A DNA stretch of 12,526 nucleotides from JBGPHT01 sp041484525 (GTDB lineage: Bacteria; Acidobacteriota; Terriglobia; Bryobacterales; Bryobacteraceae): the NCBI GenBank assembly GCA_041484525.1, contig JBGPHT010000200.1:1-12526 (forward strand). Direction: 5' to 3'. This document shows, one piece after another, positions 8,902 to 12,526 of this stretch (its first letter is position 1; every line of letters begins with the position of its first letter). The notes below the pieces were generated by a model. It saw nothing but the letters and a program-made list of their open reading frames with translations. It was not told the origin of the DNA and made no database searches. Both the position numbers and the translations under genes were made by a program.

Positions 8902-8914
8902 GGGGTTTTCCCCC
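8902..8914. other. Small GC hairpin between two minus-strand genes
   Basis: GGGG-TTTT-CCCCC, enclosed by CGTCG (8889-8893) and CGACG (8922-8926), lies in the 63-bp gap after the GxxExxY gene. There is no U-tract on either side. It may slow or end transcription of the GxxExxY gene, but the evidence is weak. Confidence 0.3.
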
Positions 8915-8932
8915 ATCGACTCGACGTTGCGT

Positions 8933-9359
8933 CTACCCCGCCTCAGCCGGCGCCTCAATCGGCTCGGGAATCTGAAACCCGAGGACGATACGCTTCCATT
9001 CGACTTTGGGCTTCTGGAAATTGACGAGAAGACAAAGGGTCTGGCCGGAGGCTCGCAAATAGTTGAGACATTGCGCGGCGTGTTCGTTGACGAGGCGCTC
9101 GACACATTTCAGCTCGACCACCAGCACGTCTTCGACGAGGATATCGGCAAAGTATTCTCCAACGGAGTGTGCCCTTGTAGGTTACTGTAAATGAAGTTTG
9201 GGCGGTAGCCCGGATGCCACGGAGGCTGAGTTCTGTGAGGAGAGCACGCTCGTAGACTTTCTCGAGAAATCCGGCACCCAGCGTGTTGGAGACCTCAAAG
9301 ACGGCGCCGAGCACGCGTTCGGTCAGCGAATCGAAGAATCCGCGTTCATCGGTGTTCAT
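8933..9359 (-). pseudogene. GxxExxY-family protein gene, broken by a one-base frameshift
   Basis: The first part, from the ATG at 9359, gives MNTDERGFFDSLTERVLGAV, then GAGFLEKVY, which is the GxxExxY motif that names this family (about 125-140 residues, function unknown; a PD-(D/E)XK nuclease-like fold has been suggested, from memory). After TYKG the frame fails. One frame over, the expected remainder continues from VGEYFADILVEDVLVVELKC to KRIVLGF and ends at TAG 8935-8933. The shift lies near 9165-9173, where GTGTGCCC on the plus strand would fit the family if one base were removed. The corrected product would be about 141 residues. A reading frame that opens further upstream at 9428 adds only non-conserved residues, so the ATG at 9359 is preferred. 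Confidence 0.85.
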
Positions 9360-9449
9360 CAGCGGCCCATACTGGATGTGCCGTTCTAAACCAATACCTC
9401 TCAAAATCATTATTAGCCGCCGATCCACGCCGATCGACGCCGATTGTGG
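9337..9449. repeat. Short degenerate repeats around the GxxExxY start
   Basis: Between 9417 and 9444 the plus strand carries three imperfect copies of CGCCGAT (CGCCGATC, ACGCCGATC, ACGCCGATT). At 9337-9366 it carries two copies of a GTTCATC phrase (CGCGTTCATC and GGTGTTCATC) that overlap the first codons of the gene. Similar GATGAACGCGGAT-type phrases occur near GxxExxY genes in other genomes, as I recall. Confidence 0.45.
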
Positions 9450-9489
9450 GCGGAACCGCAGGATTCGATTCGATCTGTCCAGCTAACAT

Positions 9490-9666
9490 CTTGCTAAGTG
9501 GCGCTAATAGCTCGAAAGGGCTATCTATAGATGGCTCTTTCGTTTCCGCGAAAAATATACCGCAACCTGTAACGTTCGAATGGGGTTTGCCCGTCTAGTA
9601 TGTAAATCCCCGTTACGACAGCGGGCGCACTCACCCCTATCACCCAAACCGCGCCCGCTTTTTCAT
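9490..9666 (+). ncRNA. Candidate structured RNA ending in a Rho-independent terminator
   Basis: This stretch has no supported gene but has three plus-strand foldable segments in a row. The first is a hairpin at 9513-9526 / 9529-9542 (CGAAAGGGCTATCT with AGATGGCTCTTTCG, 12 of 14 complementary). The second is an interrupted stem, GTAAC (9569-9573) with GTTAC (9612-9616) and GGGGTTT (9582-9588) with AAATCCCC (9604-9611). The third is a terminator at 9620-9664. No plus-strand protein gene lies upstream that would need this terminator. No RNA family was recognised and no strong promoter was found, so the call is tentative. Confidence 0.3.
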
Positions 9667-9670
9667 TTTT
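9620..9670 (+). terminator. Rho-independent terminator (plus strand)
   Basis: AGCGGGCGC (9620-9628) pairs perfectly with GCGCCCGCT (9651-9659), followed by TTTTTCATTTTT. The loop is long (22 nt). The T-tract orients it for plus-strand transcription. On the minus strand it would lie downstream of cysK but lacks a U-tract. Confidence 0.65.
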
Positions 9671-9682
9671 GGAAACCGGTAA

Positions 9683-9695
9683 GCGCCGAAGGCGC
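9683..9695 (-). terminator. Compact GC hairpin downstream of cysK
   Basis: GCGCC-GAA-GGCGC on the plus strand reads GCGCC-TTC-GGCGC on the minus strand, about 42 bp after the cysK stop. It is very stable but has no clear U-tract, so it may be only an mRNA-end protecting hairpin. Confidence 0.35.
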
Positions 9696-9736
9696 GCGCG
9701 CTGCCGCATGAACACCCAACACGTCCGGGCTTCCCC

Positions 9737-10714
<978 letters not shown>

Positions 10715-10715
10715 C

Positions 10716-11141
10716 TCAGATCTCCCAGTTCAGGACGAACTTGTTCTGCCGCTCGGCCCAGCCGCGCACCAGGTCGGCGAAAGTGGTGCGGTCGATGATG
10801 CCGCTGACGGCGAGGTCCACCTGCTGCCACATATCCGTGAAGGGCGTTTCCTGTTTGCGCCGATGGCGGCCGCGGCCCGGCTGCGGGCCATCCACGAAGC
10901 GGAGCACCTCACCCACCGTGATGGCTTCGGCGCGGCGCGCCAGCATATAACCGCCTTCAGCGCCGCGCCGCGATTCGACGAAGCCGCCTTGTTTAAGGCC
11001 CGACAGAATCAGCTCCAGGAATTTCTGCGGGATCTTCTGGCGGCCGGCGATGTCGGCGATGCGCACGGGCTCGCCCGGACGCTGCGTGGCGAGGTCGAAA
11101 ATAGCCTGCAGCGCGTATTCACCTTTAACGGAAGTGTTCAT
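10716..11141 (-). CDS. Rrf2-family transcriptional regulator, probably CymR-like
   Basis: A 141-residue DNA-binding regulator of the Rrf2 family. The winged helix-turn-helix is at residues 1-68: MNTSVKGEYALQAIFDLA, then RIADIAGRQKIPQKFLELIL as the recognition region, and the wing SRRGAEGGYMLAR. A dimerisation helix follows. The three cysteines that bind an Fe-S cluster in IscR are absent; residues 85-100 are basic and glycine-rich (GPQPGRGRHRRKQ). That favours a cysteine-metabolism regulator such as Bacillus CymR, which uses CysK as its sensing partner. The adjacent cysK gene, one base downstream, fits this. The ATG at 11141 is chosen because the conserved family start follows directly. A GTG at 11189 would add 16 residues, but no strong Shine-Dalgarno supports either start. 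Confidence 0.88.
   Translation of the reverse strand: MNTSVKGEYALQAIFDLATQRPGEPVRIADIAGRQKIPQKFLELILSGLKQGGFVESRRGAEGGYMLARRAEAITVGEVLRFVDGPQPGRGRHRRKQETPFTDMWQQVDLAVSGIIDRTTFADLVRGWAERQNKFVLNWEI
10722..10726 (-). promoter_or_regulatory. Ribosome binding site of cysK inside the regulator's last codons
   Basis: GGGAG on the minus strand lies seven bases before the TTG at 10714. It overlaps the Trp-Glu codons that end the regulator gene. It fixes the TTG start and implies translational coupling. Confidence 0.75.
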
Positions 11142-11180
11142 CGGGTTGGGGCGGAAGCAATCACCTTGGTGCCAGTAGAG

Positions 11181-11186
11181 ATTGTA
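11181..11186 (-). promoter_or_regulatory. Possible -10 box (TACAAT) of the rrf2-cysK operon
   Basis: TACAAT on the minus strand lies 39 bp before the ATG at 11141 and inside the longer possible reading frame from 11189. No clear -35 box is visible. Its position supports the shorter start. Confidence 0.4.
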
Positions 11187-11261
11187 CACGGCAACAACGG
11201 GAAGACACCAGTATGTTTACCATCGGGCGGTACTGCCGTGCGCTGCGTTACCCTCAAATGG

Positions 11262-12526
11262 ATGTTGCTCCCGGGTCCCCGAATCGCGGCTGTGGTGAAA
11301 CGCGGCGGGGCTCTTCCGGTGCTGGCGGTGCTATGCGGCCAGGCGCTGCTGCAATTCCACAATCTGGATCTGCTGCCGGTCTGGGGCGATGAACTGTTCA
11401 CCCTCCGGACCGTGGCCCGTCCGGTAAGCGAGATCATTCCGATCGTGCAGCGCGATATCCATCCGCCGCTCTACTTCCTGCTGCTGCACGAGTGGATGCG
11501 GCTGCCCCTTCCCTGGACCGGCATCGCCGCTCTGCGGGCTTTCTCCGTAGTGGCGGCGCTGCTGTCGACGTTTCTGCTCGACCGGTTATGGTTGCGGCGT
11601 TGGAAAACCGGGCGCCGCTCGCTGGCCCTGCTGCTGTTCGCCTTTTCGCCTTGTCTTCTGCTGTACAGCCGCATGGCGCGCTCGTATACCCTGCAGGCGG
11701 CCCTCGGTCTGCTCGCCGTCTCCTTTCTCTGGCGCTGGATGCGAGAGCCGAGCCGGATTGCGCGGCGCGCGCTGCCCGCGTTTGCCGCCGCCGTCCTGCT
11801 GCTCTACACGCATTATCTGCCCGGGATTGCGATCCTGGCCGGCTTCTCGCTGGTGGCGTGGCGGAGGCTGGGGGTGGCGCGCGTGGCGCTGTTCGGAGCG
11901 GCCGCGGCGGCAGCTTACGCGCCGTGGCTGGTTACGCTGGCCGAGGCATTGCGCGCCTGGGGAGAGGCCGCGGCGTTCCAGTCCCACTACGCGCTCAACC
12001 GCAGCCCTTCGGTCGAACAGCTCCTGAAGATGGCGGCCGCGGCAGTGTCGTTGACCATCGGCGAATCGTTCTCTGTGTTCTCGCTGGCGCTAGTTCCGGT
12101 GGCGCTCTTGCTCGTCTGGCGCGGGTGCCGAGTGCGCAGGCCCTTGTTGCCGTTTCTGTTGCTGGCGGCGGCGATCGGGTATGCCGGAGCGGCCCGCTGG
12201 GTGGCGTGGCCGTTCGTGGCGGCGCGCCTGTTGTGGTTGCTGCCCTTCGTGGCCGCCGCGCTGGCGATCGGAATCACCCGTCGTGCCACTCCGCTGCGGC
12301 ACGCCGCCGCGCTGGCGATCGGAATCACCCGTCGTGCCACTCCGCTGCGGCACGCCGCCGCGCCGACGATCGGAATCACCCGTCGTGCCACTCCGCTGCG
12401 GCACGCCGCCGCGCTGGCGATCGGAATCACCCGTCGTGCCACTCCGCTGCGGCACGCCGCCGCGCTGGCGATCGGAATCACCCGTCGTGCCACTCCGCTG
12501 CGGCACGCCGCCGCGCTGGCGATCGG
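11262..12526 (+). CDS. Membrane glycosyltransferase, GT39/PMT-like, partial and containing an in-frame tandem repeat
   Basis: The frame is open from the ATG at 11262 to the window end (421 residues, no stop). It is distinct from the glycosyltransferase at 5893. Family marks are the acidic pair in the first outer loop, VWGDELFTL (D43/E44), and QRDIHPPLYFLLLHEW (63-78), then YSRMARSYTLQAALG and YTHYLPGIA. About nine hydrophobic segments are visible. The protein should transfer a sugar from a polyprenyl-phosphate donor outside the inner membrane; the acceptor is unknown. From about residue 331 the sequence becomes tandem copies of LAIGITRRATPLRHAAA, directly after the likely last membrane helix (LLWLLPFVAAALAIG). 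Other possible starts are GTG 11238 and GTG 11292/11295; none has a good ribosome binding site. The gene is divergent from the rrf2 gene. Confidence 0.82.
   Translation, partial: MLLPGPRIAAVVKRGGALPVLAVLCGQALLQFHNLDLLPVWGDELFTLRTVARPVSEIIPIVQRDIHPPLYFLLLHEWMRLPLPWTGIAALRAFSVVAALLSTFLLDRLWLRRWKTGRRSLALLLFAFSPCLLLYSRMARSYTLQAALGLLAVSFLWRWMREPSRIARRALPAFAAAVLLLYTHYLPGIAILAGFSLVAWRRLGVARVALFGAAAAAAYAPWLVTLAEALRAWGEAAAFQSHYALNRSPSVEQLLKMAAAAVSLTIGESFSVFSLALVPVALLLVWRGCRVRRPLLPFLLLAAAIGYAGAARWVAWPFVAARLLWLLPFVAAALAIGITRRATPLRHAAALAIGITRRATPLRHAAAPTIGITRRATPLRHAAALAIGITRRATPLRHAAALAIGITRRATPLRHAAALAI
12252..12526. repeat. 51-bp tandem repeat, about 5.4 copies, running off the window
   Basis: Units of exactly 51 bp start at 12252, 12303, 12354, 12405 and 12456, with a 20-bp partial unit from 12507. 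Copies are identical apart from two changes in the third (CCGACG replaces CTGGCG at 12363-12368). Because 51 is a multiple of three, the array keeps the glycosyltransferase frame and adds 17 residues per copy. Each unit has a small hairpin (GTGCC ... GGCAC). Confidence 0.95.

Noticed and set aside
9569..9600. tRNA-like GTTCGAAT segment at 9573-9580
   Set aside because: No acceptor stem, anticodon arm or CCA context could be built around it.
9521..9715. Minus-strand 64-codon frame between cysK and the GxxExxY gene
   Set aside because: No ribosome binding site, no family resemblance, and it runs through the terminator and stem-loop structures.
11987..12506. Two minus-strand frames through the 51-bp array
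   Set aside because: They are open only because the repeat is a multiple of three without stops; the plus-strand frame continues a real glycosyltransferase.
12252..12526. CRISPR array
   Set aside because: Units are directly adjacent with no unique spacers, and they are coding.

Overview
The window looks like chromosomal DNA from a GC-rich soil-type bacterium. My best guess is an Acidobacteriota member of the Solibacter/Bryobacter type. The basis is high GC, frequent TTG and GTG starts, a PEP-CTERM sorted protein, a bacterial M49 peptidase, an exported-looking methyltransferase of a kind I associate with this phylum, and several apparent leaderless promoters. This is inference; no rRNA or other taxonomic marker is present.

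Layout. (1) 1-126: the C-terminal end of an IS630-family transposase. It abuts, in the same frame, an M49 (DPP III-like) metallopeptidase at 145-1713 that appears to have lost its N-terminal export signal. An 82-bp palindromic element (1712-1793) follows. (2) 1841-4868 (+): an exported-looking SAM methyltransferase, an ABC ATPase and an ABC-2-type permease, tightly packed. The permease is split by an in-frame TAG at 4506-4508. (3) 4876-5808 (-): malate dehydrogenase, convergent with the permease, with an extended -10 promoter and a strong Shine-Dalgarno before a TTG start. (4) 5893-7581 (+): a membrane glycosyltransferase of the GT39/PMT type, divergent from mdh. (5) 7726-8557 (+): a secreted PEP-CTERM protein whose sorting tail is displaced by a one-base frameshift. 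A small membrane protein (8561-8869, -) converges on it. (6) 8933-9359 (-): a GxxExxY-family gene, also frameshifted, followed by a gene-poor, less GC-rich stretch (9360-9736) with short repeats, hairpins and an orphan plus-strand terminator. (7) 9737-11141 (-): an Rrf2-family regulator and cysteine synthase, one base apart, a probable CymR-like cysteine module. (8) 11262-end (+): a second membrane glycosyltransferase. It runs off the window inside a 51-bp tandem repeat that stays in frame.

How it fits together. The mdh and rrf2-cysK units are ordinary central and sulfur metabolism. The two glycosyltransferases and the PEP-CTERM protein point to envelope or exopolysaccharide export. No complete new system is evident. 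The points most worth checking are the in-frame 51-bp repeat in the glycosyltransferase, the possible structured RNA near 9500-9665, and three genes each broken by a single lesion. Those lesions could be real decay or sequence error.
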